Made by a program: the position numbers and the translations under genes
Assembly (NCBI RefSeq): GCF_002198665.1
Contig: NZ_MWLM01000037.1
Location: forward strand, 59,163 to 92,673
Source: Novosphingobium sp. B 225
GTDB taxonomy: Bacteria; Pseudomonadota; Alphaproteobacteria; Sphingomonadales; Sphingomonadaceae
DNA: 33,511 bases
Direction of reading: 5' to 3'
Part shown: positions 16,898-25,805 of the stretch, in pieces
Position numbering within the stretch: position 1 is the stretch's first letter
Layout: every line of letters begins with the position of its first letter
The notes under the pieces: model-generated
Databases searched by the model: none
What the model was told of the DNA's origin: nothing
Seen by the model: the letters and a program-made list of their open reading frames with translations, nothing else

Positions 16898-18439
16898 TCA
16901 GTTTTCTAATGCCTTGTATTGAAAGTTGCGAAAGCGGGCTTCGCCGGTACCGGCTGCGTAAAGTCCGGGCCGAAGTGAAAGAAAACCACCTCGGACGTTG
17001 TGGTGATAGCCGGATACTTCCATCCCGCGATCGAAACGCTGCCAGCTTTTGCCATGATCGCCGCTGGTATGGATCGAGATGATGTGGCGCCGGTTGGTGA
17101 TCCGCATGCGCATCTGCCCGCCGTGCGGGTTTGCCGGGCGCGCGCGTTCGATGCCGTATTGGTGGGTTACAAAGCGCTCGGCGTCGAAGCCGAGGCCGCA
17201 GTAGAGCTTGTCATCGTAGAACAGCACCAGTCCCGCGGTGACGCCGGGATCGAGTTCGATATCGCATTCGAAGCTGTACGAAGTGTCGCCGGTATTGAGC
17301 AGCAAAGGCGATCCGCTGGAAGGTGCGGCTCCGCTGCCCTTGAAATGTAGCACGCCCTGCCGGCTGCTGACGCGGCTGGCCTCGTCCGGCGCCGGGCGAA
17401 AGAAGGTCCACTTGGTGCCCAGCATTAGCGGCGCCGAAAAGTCGTCGCTCAGGGCCAGCCCGTGCGGCACAGCTTCACCGCCACGCGGGGAGGGAAGCGG
17501 CCGGGAGAGATCGCCGCCAGTCATCCGGAACCAGCCGTCGGCAGTCCAGCGGATCGGATCGAGCAGGCATTGCCGCCCCAGCGTCCAGAAGCCCGCGCGG
17601 TAACCGTGATAGAGCGCCCACCATGATCCATCCGGGCCTTCGACCAGCGAGGCATGGCCGCGCGACCACCATGCTTCGCGTTCGGAGCGGGTCCGGACCA
17701 GAGGATTGCCGGGATGCTGTTCCCATGGCCCATGCAACGAGCGTGAGCGTGCGGCGATCACCATGTGCCCGGTTGGCGGACCCGCGGTTCCGCCAACCGC
17801 GGTGATCATATAATACCAGTCTCCACGCCGCAGGATCTTGGGGCCTTCGGGCGAAAAGCCTTCGACATCCCAATCGGGTGGATAGCGCCAAGGATCATAA
17901 ACATGCTCGACCGTCCCCACGACGCTTAGGCCGTCATCAGAGAGCCGAACCCGGTCCCCACCTGAGAGGAACAGCCAGCGCGAGCCATCTTCGGCAACGG
18001 TGTGGCAGGGATCGATGTGCCGATGGAGGCCCAAGGGTGTGGGATCGCTCCATGGTCCATCGATATGATCGGCCCAGCAGACGTAGATGTCATTGGGCTG
18101 GGCCTTGACCGGAATGTAGAGAAAATAGCGCCCTTCATGCTTTTCCAGGCTGACCGCCCAGACCGATCCGATGTTGCGGGTCAAAGCCGGTCGGCGCGGT
18201 TGCCAATGGACCAGATCGCGCGAATGCCAGATGGTCAGACCCGGATAAGCATCGAAACTGGAAAAGGTCAGGTAGTAGTCCTGCCCATCCTTGAGGATTG
18301 CGGGATCGGGCCGGTCCCCGGCGATGACCGGGTTGAGAAACTGGCCAGCGCGAGGCGCAGCGGCAGTGGCAGGCCCGGCGCCAATGCTCATGGTCCCAAG
18401 GGTGGCTGCCTTGAGCACGTCGCGGCGATCGATATCCAT
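16898..18439 (-). CDS. Exported GH43-family glycosidase
   Basis: A 513-residue family 43 glycoside hydrolase, likely an arabinofuranosidase or xylosidase acting on pectin or xylan side chains. A Tat-like signal (MDIDRRDVLKAA) with hydrophobic stretch ends about residue 28. The five-bladed propeller starts at NPVIAGDRPDPAIL (catalytic base D45). HIDPCHTVAEDG probably gives the pKa-modulating Asp, and DVEGFSPEGPKI the general-acid Glu. Residues about 320-510 form a second beta-sandwich domain of the type appended to many GH43 enzymes. The ATG at 18439 shares one base with the esterase stop (TGATG). Exact substrate and GH43 subfamily cannot be fixed by eye. Confidence 0.9.
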   Translation of the reverse strand: MDIDRRDVLKAATLGTMSIGAGPATAAAPRAGQFLNPVIAGDRPDPAILKDGQDYYLTFSSFDAYPGLTIWHSRDLVHWQPRRPALTRNIGSVWAVSLEKHEGRYFLYIPVKAQPNDIYVCWADHIDGPWSDPTPLGLHRHIDPCHTVAEDGSRWLFLSGGDRVRLSDDGLSVVGTVEHVYDPWRYPPDWDVEGFSPEGPKILRRGDWYYMITAVGGTAGPPTGHMVIAARSRSLHGPWEQHPGNPLVRTRSEREAWWSRGHASLVEGPDGSWWALYHGYRAGFWTLGRQCLLDPIRWTADGWFRMTGGDLSRPLPSPRGGEAVPHGLALSDDFSAPLMLGTKWTFFRPAPDEASRVSSRQGVLHFKGSGAAPSSGSPLLLNTGDTSYSFECDIELDPGVTAGLVLFYDDKLYCGLGFDAERFVTHQYGIERARPANPHGGQMRMRITNRRHIISIHTSGDHGKSWQRFDRGMEVSGYHHNVRGGFLSLRPGLYAAGTGEARFRNFQYKALEN

Positions 18440-19434
18440 CAGCCCAACCCGACGGTGCGGGCCCAGGCCCGCCAAAGCTCAGGCCAGGCTTCAACCGGCT
18501 TGCCAACGGCCTTGCGCAGCCCGAAGCCGTGACCGCCGTTGGCAAACAGGTGCAATTCGGCTGGCACCTTGCGCGCGCGCAAGGCGGCATGGAGGCGCAA
18601 GGTGTTGTCCACCGGCACTACGTCATCATCTTCAGCGTGAAGGAGGAAATGCGACGGTGCATCTGCAGGAACGTTGCGATCTGGAGAATGCGCTGCTTCT
18701 GCCGCAGCGCTGGGCGCCTTGCCCAGCAGCAATTGGCGCGAGCCGGGGTGAGCAATTGCCGGGTCCATGCTGACCACCGGATAGATTGGCGCCGCGCAAT
18801 GCGGCTTGGCCGAAAGCCGGTCCGCCGGATCGATCGGGGAATAGACAGGCGCTGCAAAACGCGCTGCCAGGTCTGCGCAGACATGCCCGCCTGCAGAAAA
18901 GCCCATCGCCGCAACGCGCTCTGGATCGATGGCAAAATCGCGTGCGCCATGACGGATCAGGCGCATCGCACGCTGCGCGTCGGCAAGCGGGGTATCGGCT
19001 CCGCTGGCCCAGCCTTCGCCAGGCAAACGATAGAACAGGACAAAGGCTGTGAACCCGCGCGCGGAGAGCCAGCGCGCCATTTCATAACCTTCCTTGTCCA
19101 CCACGACCCATTTGTAACCGCCGCCGGGCGTCAGCAGGACAGCCGCGCCATTGGGCCGGTCGGGCCGGAACACTGCCATGCGGGATCGGCTGATCCCGAA
19201 CACTGCGCGGTCGGTGACCAGGGTATCGGCCGAACGTTCGTTGACAGTCTCGATCAAGGGCACCGGCGGTGCTCCAGGTGCGCCCTTCGGCCACAGATCG
19301 ATCGTTTCAGTCGGTTGCGGCAGGCCAGGCGGAAGTCCCGAAGCGGCAACGGGCGGAGGGGTTTGCCCCTCCGCCCGCTGTGCCAGGCCGGCTACCAGCC
19401 CGGCGGCAAGGAGCGATCTGCGATCAATATCCAT
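18439..19434 (-). CDS. Exported alpha/beta-hydrolase (acetylesterase-like)
   Basis: A 331-residue alpha/beta-hydrolase related to acetyl-xylan and other carbohydrate esterases. A Tat-type signal (MDIDRRSLLAAGLVAG) leads it. The nucleophile is S180 in GFSAGGH. The acid is near D271 (AEDDDVVP) and the base is H302 (NGGHGFG); an oxyanion loop TPGGGYKW is at about 102-109. It likely removes acetyl groups from the imported oligosaccharide or from the polymer in the periplasm. It follows the TBDR after 38 bases and shares a base with GH43. Its first residues MDIDRR match those of the GH43 protein. Confidence 0.88.
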   Translation of the reverse strand: MDIDRRSLLAAGLVAGLAQRAEGQTPPPVAASGLPPGLPQPTETIDLWPKGAPGAPPVPLIETVNERSADTLVTDRAVFGISRSRMAVFRPDRPNGAAVLLTPGGGYKWVVVDKEGYEMARWLSARGFTAFVLFYRLPGEGWASGADTPLADAQRAMRLIRHGARDFAIDPERVAAMGFSAGGHVCADLAARFAAPVYSPIDPADRLSAKPHCAAPIYPVVSMDPAIAHPGSRQLLLGKAPSAAAEAAHSPDRNVPADAPSHFLLHAEDDDVVPVDNTLRLHAALRARKVPAELHLFANGGHGFGLRKAVGKPVEAWPELWRAWARTVGLG

Positions 19435-19472
19435 GCCCTGAGCCAGTCCCTCGGTTAACCTGCCTGGGTGCG

Positions 19473-22310
19473 TTACATCTTGAGCCGTGCACCAAAAAGG
19501 ATCGTACGGCCGAAGTGGTTGTTTTCGTAATTCCGGTCGGCATCGAAATCGGTGAAGCGATAGCGATAGGTGTCGAGCAGGTTGTTGCCTTCCACCGAAA
19601 GCTCCAACCAGTCGGTCACCTTGTAACGGATTGACGCGTCGAGGTTGGTCGTTGCGCCATAACCCTCGAGCAGGTTGCCGGTGCCACTCGAGCCTTCATG
19701 GTAACGTCCGCGGTAGCTGACCATGATGCGTGCGCTGAACTTGCCGTCGTCATAGTAAAGCGTGCCGTTGTAGGCCTCCTTCGAGACGTTCGACAGGGTG
19801 TTGACCACGGTCGTGTTCTGCAGCGCGCCGTTGGGCACGATGGCCGGTCCTTGCAGGTTGAAGGTGGCGTCCGACTGGATGAAGGTGGCATTGGCGATCA
19901 CGCCGAAGTTGCCGAGGATGCCGTCGGCAAAGGCCTTGAATGGCACCTGCGCGGCGAATTCCCAGCCCTTCAGCGTTGCACCCGAACCGTTGACCGTGGT
20001 CGACAGCGTCCAGATCGGCTGGCTGAGCTGTGCCGGGTTCAACGCTGCCGGCGAAGACGGGTTGAGCACCGATACCGGCAGGCCGGTCTGGGTAAATGTG
20101 GCACCGGTCACCGAAGCCGACTGGGTGAAGGTGTGGACCTTCTTGTGGAACCACGCAGCCGAGAGCACTGCGCCGGGGGCGAAGTACCATTCCAGCGCCA
20201 GGTCGAGGTTGGTGGCGCGGTAGGGTTCGAGGAACGGGTTGCCGCTGGTCACGCGGTAGTTGAAACCGTCAGCCGAACCGCCAGGGGTGAGCGAGCCGAG
20301 CGTCGGACGGGTCATCACGTCGGCAATCGCCGCGCGGAAGATCACGTCGTCGTGCGGGAAAACAGCGAGGTTTGCCGAGGGAAGCCAGTCGTCATAGCTG
20401 CGGGTTACTGTGGCGTTGACGCCGCTGACGAGGCCATAGGACGACTGGTCGGTCTTGGCGTAACGGACGCCGGCATTGAGCGCGTACTTGAGCCCCAGCA
20501 TTTCGCCATTGGCGTCAACCTGGAAGTAGGCACCCTTGGTGGTTTCCTGAACGCCGCGGTTGTTGCCCGCGTCGAGCGCCGGCGTGCGGTTGTAGAGCCC
20601 GGTAAAGGCCGTTGCCGCCGGCAGGTTGGGGATCAGCCAGGAATTGGTATTGCCCGCAGGCTGGCCGGCATCGCCCATGGTGAACAGCTGCGACAGCGCA
20701 GGCGTGACGGGGAAGCCGTAAACCGCAGTCGGGCCGAACAGGCTGGAGGCCGAGCAGGCAATCGTGCCATTCGCGCTGGTGACAAGGCTGGTGCCGCCGT
20801 TGCCGCAGACGGCCGTATCACGCGTGAAGGCGGCAACGTCGAAGTTGTAGCGCCGCCACACCGCGCCCAACTTGAGCTTGAAGCCTTCGGTGACATCGAA
20901 TTCGGTGCGCAGCTGGATCGTCTTGAACTTGTTGTCGACGCCCGAAGGACGATCGCGGATTTCGGCGAGCTGGAAGTTGGCCGGATCGGCAACGCTGGTG
21001 CCGAAAGTCAGCTTCGGATGGGCCATATCGGTATAGTCGAACGAATAGCCCTGGGCATCGCGGTCATCGAAGATGATCGTCGTTTCGACCGGGATGTCGG
21101 CGCTCGACTTCGAGAAACCACCGAGCAGGGTGAAGCGGAAGCGATCACCGATTTCCTGATCCCAGGTCGCGCCGACCTGATAAAATTCGGTCGAGCTTTC
21201 GCGGCGATAGGCTTCGGTGCGGACCCATGCGTCGTTGAGCGTCGCCTTGATCATGTTGTTGTTGCCATCGTAAACCGGGTTCACAACATTGATCGAGCGC
21301 TCGTTCGAGCGAAGCAGGACTTCGCCCCACGATTCTTGACGGACCGCATCGTACTTCGAATAGAGCCCGTCGATCGAGAACTTGGTCGCTTCGGTCGGGG
21401 CAAACTGGATCGAGCCGGTGAGGCCGAGGCGCTCGCGGTCATGCGCGACTTCGCCGTAGCGCGGGATGCGCGGGTGAAAGGCCAGCGCGGCCTTGTCGCA
21501 GGCGGCGCTGGCAACATAGCTGCCGCCCGAATTCGCCGTGGTAAAGCAGTTGGTCCCGTCGACCCCGTCGAAGCGCGCCTGCGCCCAGCGCACGGTGTTG
21601 TTGCCCAGTTCCAGAGTCTTGGTCTTCGAATAGGCGGCCGAGATCGCTACGCCCAGCGTACCGGCGTCGTTGCGCCAGCTGACCATGCCGGCCGCGCGCG
21701 GGCCGATGGTGTCAGACAGATCGTTGTACGAACCGACCAGCGAAAGCGCGCCGCTGAGGCCAGCCTTGCCCTTGAGCGGATTGCCGGTGTTGAGATCGAC
21801 CACGGCGCCGAGCGAGCCTTCATCGAGCGATGCTTCGGCGGTCTTGTGGACGACCAGGCTTGAGAACAGTTCCGAGGCGAAGACGTTGAAATCGAACGCG
21901 CGGTCGCGGTTGGCGCTGGCGCCATCGACCGAGGTGGCGATCGTTTCCATGCCGTTGACGCGTACGCGGGTGAACTGGCTCGACAGGCCGCGCACGGTGA
22001 TCGAGCGGCCTTCGCCGCCATCGCGCGAGATCGAGATGCCGGGGATGCGCTGCAGCGATTCGGCGAGGTTCTGGTCGGGGAACTTGGCAATGTCTTCGGC
22101 AACAATCGCATCGACCGCGCCGACCGAGGTCTTCTTGACGTTGAGCGCAGCTTCGAGCGACTGGCGGAAGCCGGTGACGATGATCTCGTCAACCGGAGCC
22201 TCATCAGCCGCAGGAACATCTTGAGCATGGGCCACTGCGGGCACGGTAAACGCGCTCCCGGTGATAAGTGCAATCTTGAGCAGCGACATCCCTGAAACGT
22301 TGTTGCGCAT
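19473..22310 (-). CDS. TonB-dependent receptor for oligosaccharides
   Basis: A 945-residue TBDR of the large type common in Caulobacter, Xanthomonas and sphingomonads for plant glycans. The signal peptide ends about residue 29 (VAHA, before QD). The TonB box and plug start as DEIIVTGFRQSLEAALNVKK (41-60). Plug motifs KFPDQNLAESLQRIPGISIS and GRSITVRGLSSQFTRV follow, then a long barrel ending ILFGARLKM. The ATG at 22310 has GAGGGGAACGAG just upstream; the frame is open to 22346 but that would overlap a LacI-type operator (22347-22362). It heads the operon with esterase, GH43, uxaC and reductase and likely imports pectin oligomers. Confidence 0.95.
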   Translation of the reverse strand: MRNNVSGMSLLKIALITGSAFTVPAVAHAQDVPAADEAPVDEIIVTGFRQSLEAALNVKKTSVGAVDAIVAEDIAKFPDQNLAESLQRIPGISISRDGGEGRSITVRGLSSQFTRVRVNGMETIATSVDGASANRDRAFDFNVFASELFSSLVVHKTAEASLDEGSLGAVVDLNTGNPLKGKAGLSGALSLVGSYNDLSDTIGPRAAGMVSWRNDAGTLGVAISAAYSKTKTLELGNNTVRWAQARFDGVDGTNCFTTANSGGSYVASAACDKAALAFHPRIPRYGEVAHDRERLGLTGSIQFAPTEATKFSIDGLYSKYDAVRQESWGEVLLRSNERSINVVNPVYDGNNNMIKATLNDAWVRTEAYRRESSTEFYQVGATWDQEIGDRFRFTLLGGFSKSSADIPVETTIIFDDRDAQGYSFDYTDMAHPKLTFGTSVADPANFQLAEIRDRPSGVDNKFKTIQLRTEFDVTEGFKLKLGAVWRRYNFDVAAFTRDTAVCGNGGTSLVTSANGTIACSASSLFGPTAVYGFPVTPALSQLFTMGDAGQPAGNTNSWLIPNLPAATAFTGLYNRTPALDAGNNRGVQETTKGAYFQVDANGEMLGLKYALNAGVRYAKTDQSSYGLVSGVNATVTRSYDDWLPSANLAVFPHDDVIFRAAIADVMTRPTLGSLTPGGSADGFNYRVTSGNPFLEPYRATNLDLALEWYFAPGAVLSAAWFHKKVHTFTQSASVTGATFTQTGLPVSVLNPSSPAALNPAQLSQPIWTLSTTVNGSGATLKGWEFAAQVPFKAFADGILGNFGVIANATFIQSDATFNLQGPAIVPNGALQNTTVVNTLSNVSKEAYNGTLYYDDGKFSARIMVSYRGRYHEGSSGTGNLLEGYGATTNLDASIRYKVTDWLELSVEGNNLLDTYRYRFTDFDADRNYENNHFGRTILFGARLKM

Positions 22311-22346
22311 TCTCGTTCCCCTCAGCGCCTTAACGGCGATTGGCAA

Positions 22347-22362
22347 TTGATACCGGTGTCAA
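22347..22362. promoter_or_regulatory. LacI-type operator a (TBDR operon)
   Basis: TTGATACCGGTGTCAA, a 16-bp palindrome with one broken pair, 37 bases upstream of the TBDR start. On the minus strand it reads TTGACACCGGTATCAA, where TTGACA also resembles a -35 box. It belongs to a set of five (see 22459, 28252, 29422, 30967). Confidence 0.75.
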
Positions 22363-22365
22363 AGG

Positions 22366-22385
22366 AGAATGCGTTCCCGCATTCT
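22366..22385 (-). other. 8-bp hairpin with GNRA-type loop
   Basis: Perfect inverted repeat AGAATGCG-TTCC-CGCATTCT (plus strand). In minus-strand RNA the loop reads GGAA, a GNRA tetraloop. It lies 4 bases beyond operator a in the divergent region. A second, shorter repeat (GAGGGC-GCG-GCCCTC) lies at 22425-22439. Confidence 0.6.
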
Positions 22386-22458
22386 TTGTCCTTCGGCACC
22401 CCTCCTTCCATTCTCACCAGCCCGGAGGGCGCGGCCCTCGGCAGCGCTCCATCCGATT

Positions 22459-22474
22459 TGGTAACCGGTGTCAT
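22459..22474. promoter_or_regulatory. LacI-type operator b (pectate lyase operon)
   Basis: TGGTAACCGGTGTCAT, identical to operator c at 28252. It lies 57 bases upstream of the pectate lyase start, and its centre is 112 bp from the centre of operator a across the divergent promoter region. Confidence 0.8.
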
Positions 22475-22530
22475 TTTTATTGCCCTGTCTTGTTTGCTCT
22501 GTCAAGAAGGCTGAAACCGGAGGTTGAGCG

Positions 22531-23880
22531 ATGTTTCGAAAACTGCGCCTTCTAGTCTTGTTCTGGGCTTTCCTGCAGATGTCCGGACTGGCAGCAAGCG
22601 CTTCATCACCGTCTCTCGAGCCGACTCGCGGGGGAGCCGGAGGGCGAATCATCGCAGTGACGACTTTGGCCAAGGATGGCCCGGGCTCGCTCAAGGCCGC
22701 ACTGGAGGCAAAAGGCCCCCGGATTGTTGTGTTCGAAGTGGGCGGTGTGATCGATCTGGGCCGCGAGACACTGACAATCTCGGAGCCCTACCTCACGATC
22801 GCCGGTCAGACTGCACCGACCCCCGGAATCACCATCATTCGCGGCGGGATCGACCTCAGAGGTCATGATGTGATCATCAGTCACATCCGGGTGATGACCG
22901 GAGCCGATGGGCAGCCCCATTATTCGGGCTGGGAAGCCGACGCGCTGTCGACCGTCGGCGCCCACCATGTGATCATTGAGAATTGCAGTTTCCTGTGGGG
23001 AATTGACGAGAACATGTCCGCTTCGGGCCCGCGCTTTACAGGAACCACTCCGGCCGAATGGCGCGCTGGCACCAGCCATGACATCGTGTTTCGCAACAAC
23101 CTTGCAGCAGAAGGTCTGGCCAATGCCAGTCATCCCAAGGGTGAACACTCCAAAGGGTCGCTGGTCCATGACAACGCCACCGGAATTGTGTTCTACCGCA
23201 ATGTCTGGGCGCACAATCTTGAGCGATCGCCGCTGGTCAAGGGCGGGGCGCGGGTGCTGCTCGTCAACAACATGATCTACAATCCTGGCCGCCGTGCAGT
23301 GCACTACAACCTGATGGCGCTGGAGTGGGCCGATCATGCCTACCAAACCGGCGAGATCACATCTGTCGGTAATGTCATGCGCGGCGGTGATGATACCGTT
23401 GAACGCCTGCCGTTCCTGATGCTGGGCGGAGACGGTGACCTGGCATACTATGGCCGCGACAACCGCGCGGTTGACCGCCATGGCCAGCCGCTGCCCGAAT
23501 TTGGCCGGTACGGTGAAACCAAGGCGCGCCTGATTCGGGCGAAGAGGCCGTTGGCTGACCTTTCGGGCATGACCATCCTGCCATCAGGCGAGCTTGAGTC
23601 CAGCCTGCTTTCCAGCGTCGGCGCCAGGCCCTGGGACCGCGCTGCTGACGATGTTCGGGTGATCTTTTTTATCGCCGAAGGTCGCGGTGAAATTATCGAC
23701 GACGAACGCGAAGTCGGCACCGGCTATCCTCGCCCGCCCGAGACGCGCGCCCCGTTCGTTGCGGCGGACTGGAACCTTGAGACCTTGCGGCCCCGCTCAG
23801 GCCGCTATCCAGGACAAAAAGGCGCGGTGCAGGAAAATCTCAGCCCCCGCGACAAGGCGATGCGGACAGCTGGACAATGA
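22531..23880 (+). CDS. Exported pectate lyase-like protein (PL1)
   Basis: A 449-residue secreted right-handed beta-helix protein of the pectate lyase (polysaccharide lyase 1) type, cleaving polygalacturonate by beta-elimination to unsaturated oligomers. A signal peptide ends near residue 25 (SGLAASA). Family stretches include GPGSLKAALEAKGPRIVVFE, TIAGQTAPTPGITIIRGG, GWEADALSTVGAHHVIIENC, SWGIDEN-like WGIDENMSASG and SHPKGEHSKGSLVHDNATG. The start has GGAGG 9 bases upstream. Its stop overlaps the cupin start by 4 bases (ATGA). It is divergent from the TBDR operon with two operators between them. PL1 versus a neighbouring beta-helix lyase family cannot be settled by eye. Confidence 0.87.
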   Translation: MFRKLRLLVLFWAFLQMSGLAASASSPSLEPTRGGAGGRIIAVTTLAKDGPGSLKAALEAKGPRIVVFEVGGVIDLGRETLTISEPYLTIAGQTAPTPGITIIRGGIDLRGHDVIISHIRVMTGADGQPHYSGWEADALSTVGAHHVIIENCSFLWGIDENMSASGPRFTGTTPAEWRAGTSHDIVFRNNLAAEGLANASHPKGEHSKGSLVHDNATGIVFYRNVWAHNLERSPLVKGGARVLLVNNMIYNPGRRAVHYNLMALEWADHAYQTGEITSVGNVMRGGDDTVERLPFLMLGGDGDLAYYGRDNRAVDRHGQPLPEFGRYGETKARLIRAKRPLADLSGMTILPSGELESSLLSSVGARPWDRAADDVRVIFFIAEGRGEIIDDEREVGTGYPRPPETRAPFVAADWNLETLRPRSGRYPGQKGAVQENLSPRDKAMRTAGQ

Positions 23881-24260
23881 TCGGCTGGGCGGTCCTGCTG
23901 CTATCTGCCGCACCGGCGATGGTGGTGATCGACGAGGCGGCAACCAGGCGCGATGAACCGCCCCCGCATGGGGCCATCGGCATGTCGACTGCTTTCCGGA
24001 TCAGCGATGCCGTGCCCCAACCGCGGGCGATGGAATTCCGCCGCCGGATCCTGCATCGCGGCGCCGCAATCGGCGAACACCGGATTGACCATGACGAAGT
24101 CTACTACGTGCTCGGCGGGACTGGCGAGGTGGTGTCCGATGGCAAGCGCGCGGTGCTGACCAAGGGCATGACCGCCTACCTCTACAAGGGTGCGGTGGTC
24201 GGCATTCGGCAGCTTGGCAAACAGCCGCTATCCCTGATCATTGCCTACCCTAACCCGTAA
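23877..24260 (+). CDS. Exported cupin, KdgF-like
   Basis: A 127-residue single-domain cupin. The N-terminus (MIGWAVLLLSAAPAMVVIDE) looks like a short signal peptide or anchor. The cupin barrel shows motif 1 as IGEHRIDHDEVYYVLGGTGE and motif 2 near VLTKGMTAYLYKG. KdgF-type cupins open the ring of 4,5-unsaturated uronates released by pectate lyases, which fits its 4-base overlap with the lyase gene. The usual KdgF is cytoplasmic, so an exported version would be a departure. It ends 9 bases from the convergent esterase gene with no obvious terminator. Assignment rests on context plus the cupin motifs. Confidence 0.72.
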   Translation: MIGWAVLLLSAAPAMVVIDEAATRRDEPPPHGAIGMSTAFRISDAVPQPRAMEFRRRILHRGAAIGEHRIDHDEVYYVLGGTGEVVSDGKRAVLTKGMTAYLYKGAVVGIRQLGKQPLSLIIAYPNP

Positions 24261-24269
24261 CGCTCGGCT

Positions 24270-25805
24270 TCAGCTGCCTGGCTGGATGTAGGGTACGCGG
24301 GCGAACAGCTCGCGCTCCCATTTGCGCGGATCGGACACCAGGCGGCTGGTACTGTCGAACACCATCGTGTCGCGCCGTGCCAAGCTATAGGGTGCCCAAC
24401 CCGGATTGCCGGTACGGGCAAACCGCACGAAAGCATCCATTACCGTATCGCTCATTGCCTGCCTTGCTGGGGTAGGGCTTTCGAAGGTGCCGAAAGCCAA
24501 GCCGATATCATCGGTATGCTTGGCCTGCTCGAAATCGAGTTGATAGACCCAGGTCGTGCGCAGTCCGGCCTTGGCGCGCGCATCAGCTTCCTCGACTTGT
24601 CCGCGCCAAGATCTTCCGGCGGTGACCATCCGGTGGAAGATCTGCTCAGCATTGTCCGCCGGATAGCGCGCGCGAAACTGCGCGGTGACCCAGGCGGGAT
24701 CTATATCGACCCTCAGTTCGGGTCCCGCCCGTGCGGCCAGATTCGACCAGTCGAGACCTTTCAGCTGGCGACTATCCGGACCAAAGAACGCCCGGGTTTC
24801 GGCAACGCAATTGCCCAGCAGCATCGGGATCGCATTGCCCTGTGGCGCCGGGTCGGGCCAGAACGGGTGGCGGGTGAGGTGCTTCATGTCGAGCACTGGC
24901 CCCATGTAGAGTCCGCCCCCCATGATCGGATCAGTGGCAGCAAGCGCGCCGACCAATTGCGCGACTGGCGCGGTTGCGGGATCGACTCCGCGCCCCAGCT
25001 TGTCGAGGAACGCCTGCGTCCGTTTGGCGGCATTGAGCGGGCCAGGAGCGGTGACCTGCTGACCCGACATGGTGATCGCCTTATGGAACAGTCCCTTGGC
25101 GGCCGGCATTGCCATCAGGGTCGCAATCTTGGCCCCGCCGCCCGATTGGCCGAAGACCGTGACGTTCGCGGCATCGCCCCCGAAGGCGACTATGTTGCGC
25201 TGGATCCATTGCAGCGCGACAATAAGGTCCAACTGGCCATTGTTGCCACTGTCGGGAAAGCGATCGGGCAGGTAAAGGTAGCCCAGCGCGTTGAGCCGGT
25301 GGTTGACGGTGACAACCACGACTTCGCCGCGTTCGGCCAGTTTTGCGCCATCATTGAGTGGGTCAGTGACCGAGCCGGTCGAATAGGCCCCGCCGTGGAA
25401 ATAGACCATGACCGGGCGCTTCGGACTCTTCGGCCCGCCGGTCGTCCACACATTGAGAAACAAGCAGTTCTCTGCTTGGGGCTGATACCGATCGCTCTGC
25501 TGCGGGCATGCCGGTCCAAAGGACGGGCCTTCGGCCTGTTGCGCAGAAAGAACAGGTATCGGCGGTCGGAAGCGCGGTGCATGGCCATACCAGATTCCCG
25601 GGTAGGAATGTACTCGCGGTGGACTATCGGGATTGGTGTGGCTGCTCCAAGCGACGCTGCGATATTCCCCGTCGGGCGCTCGGATCATTTGATAGGCAAC
25701 AAAATCGGGCTCCGCTGGCGCAATTGCGCTTGCTCTGGCGGCAAATGGCATAGCCAGGCCGCCTGCCAACGCGGCACGGCGGCTCCAGCCGTCAGCGCCG
25801 GACAT
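24270..25805 (-). CDS. Exported type-B carboxylesterase
   Basis: A 511-residue carboxylesterase of the type-B (cholinesterase-like) family. A twin-arginine-style signal (WSRRAALAGGLAMPFAARA) leads it. The oxyanion loop HGGAYSTGS (137-145), nucleophile S221 in FGQSGGGAK, and later NCVAET and KHTDDIGLAFGTF supply the acid and His regions. The ATG at 25805 lies inside the end of kdgK (14-base overlap). As the last gene of the dhuI-like/kduD/kdgK operon it probably removes acetyl, methyl or phenolic esters from pectin fragments in the periplasm. The specific ester is not known. Confidence 0.88.
   Translation of the reverse strand: MSGADGWSRRAALAGGLAMPFAARASAIAPAEPDFVAYQMIRAPDGEYRSVAWSSHTNPDSPPRVHSYPGIWYGHAPRFRPPIPVLSAQQAEGPSFGPACPQQSDRYQPQAENCLFLNVWTTGGPKSPKRPVMVYFHGGAYSTGSVTDPLNDGAKLAERGEVVVVTVNHRLNALGYLYLPDRFPDSGNNGQLDLIVALQWIQRNIVAFGGDAANVTVFGQSGGGAKIATLMAMPAAKGLFHKAITMSGQQVTAPGPLNAAKRTQAFLDKLGRGVDPATAPVAQLVGALAATDPIMGGGLYMGPVLDMKHLTRHPFWPDPAPQGNAIPMLLGNCVAETRAFFGPDSRQLKGLDWSNLAARAGPELRVDIDPAWVTAQFRARYPADNAEQIFHRMVTAGRSWRGQVEEADARAKAGLRTTWVYQLDFEQAKHTDDIGLAFGTFESPTPARQAMSDTVMDAFVRFARTGNPGWAPYSLARRDTMVFDSTSRLVSDPRKWERELFARVPYIQPGS

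Noticed and set aside
15745..17082. 445-codon open frame on the plus strand
   Set aside because: Antisense to uxaC and the GH43 gene, which have full family motifs. No motif or ribosome site of its own.
19698..21863. 721-codon open frame on the plus strand
   Set aside because: It lies entirely antisense to a clear TonB-dependent receptor gene. High GC content keeps this frame open; its protein is Arg/Gly/Val-rich with no domain.
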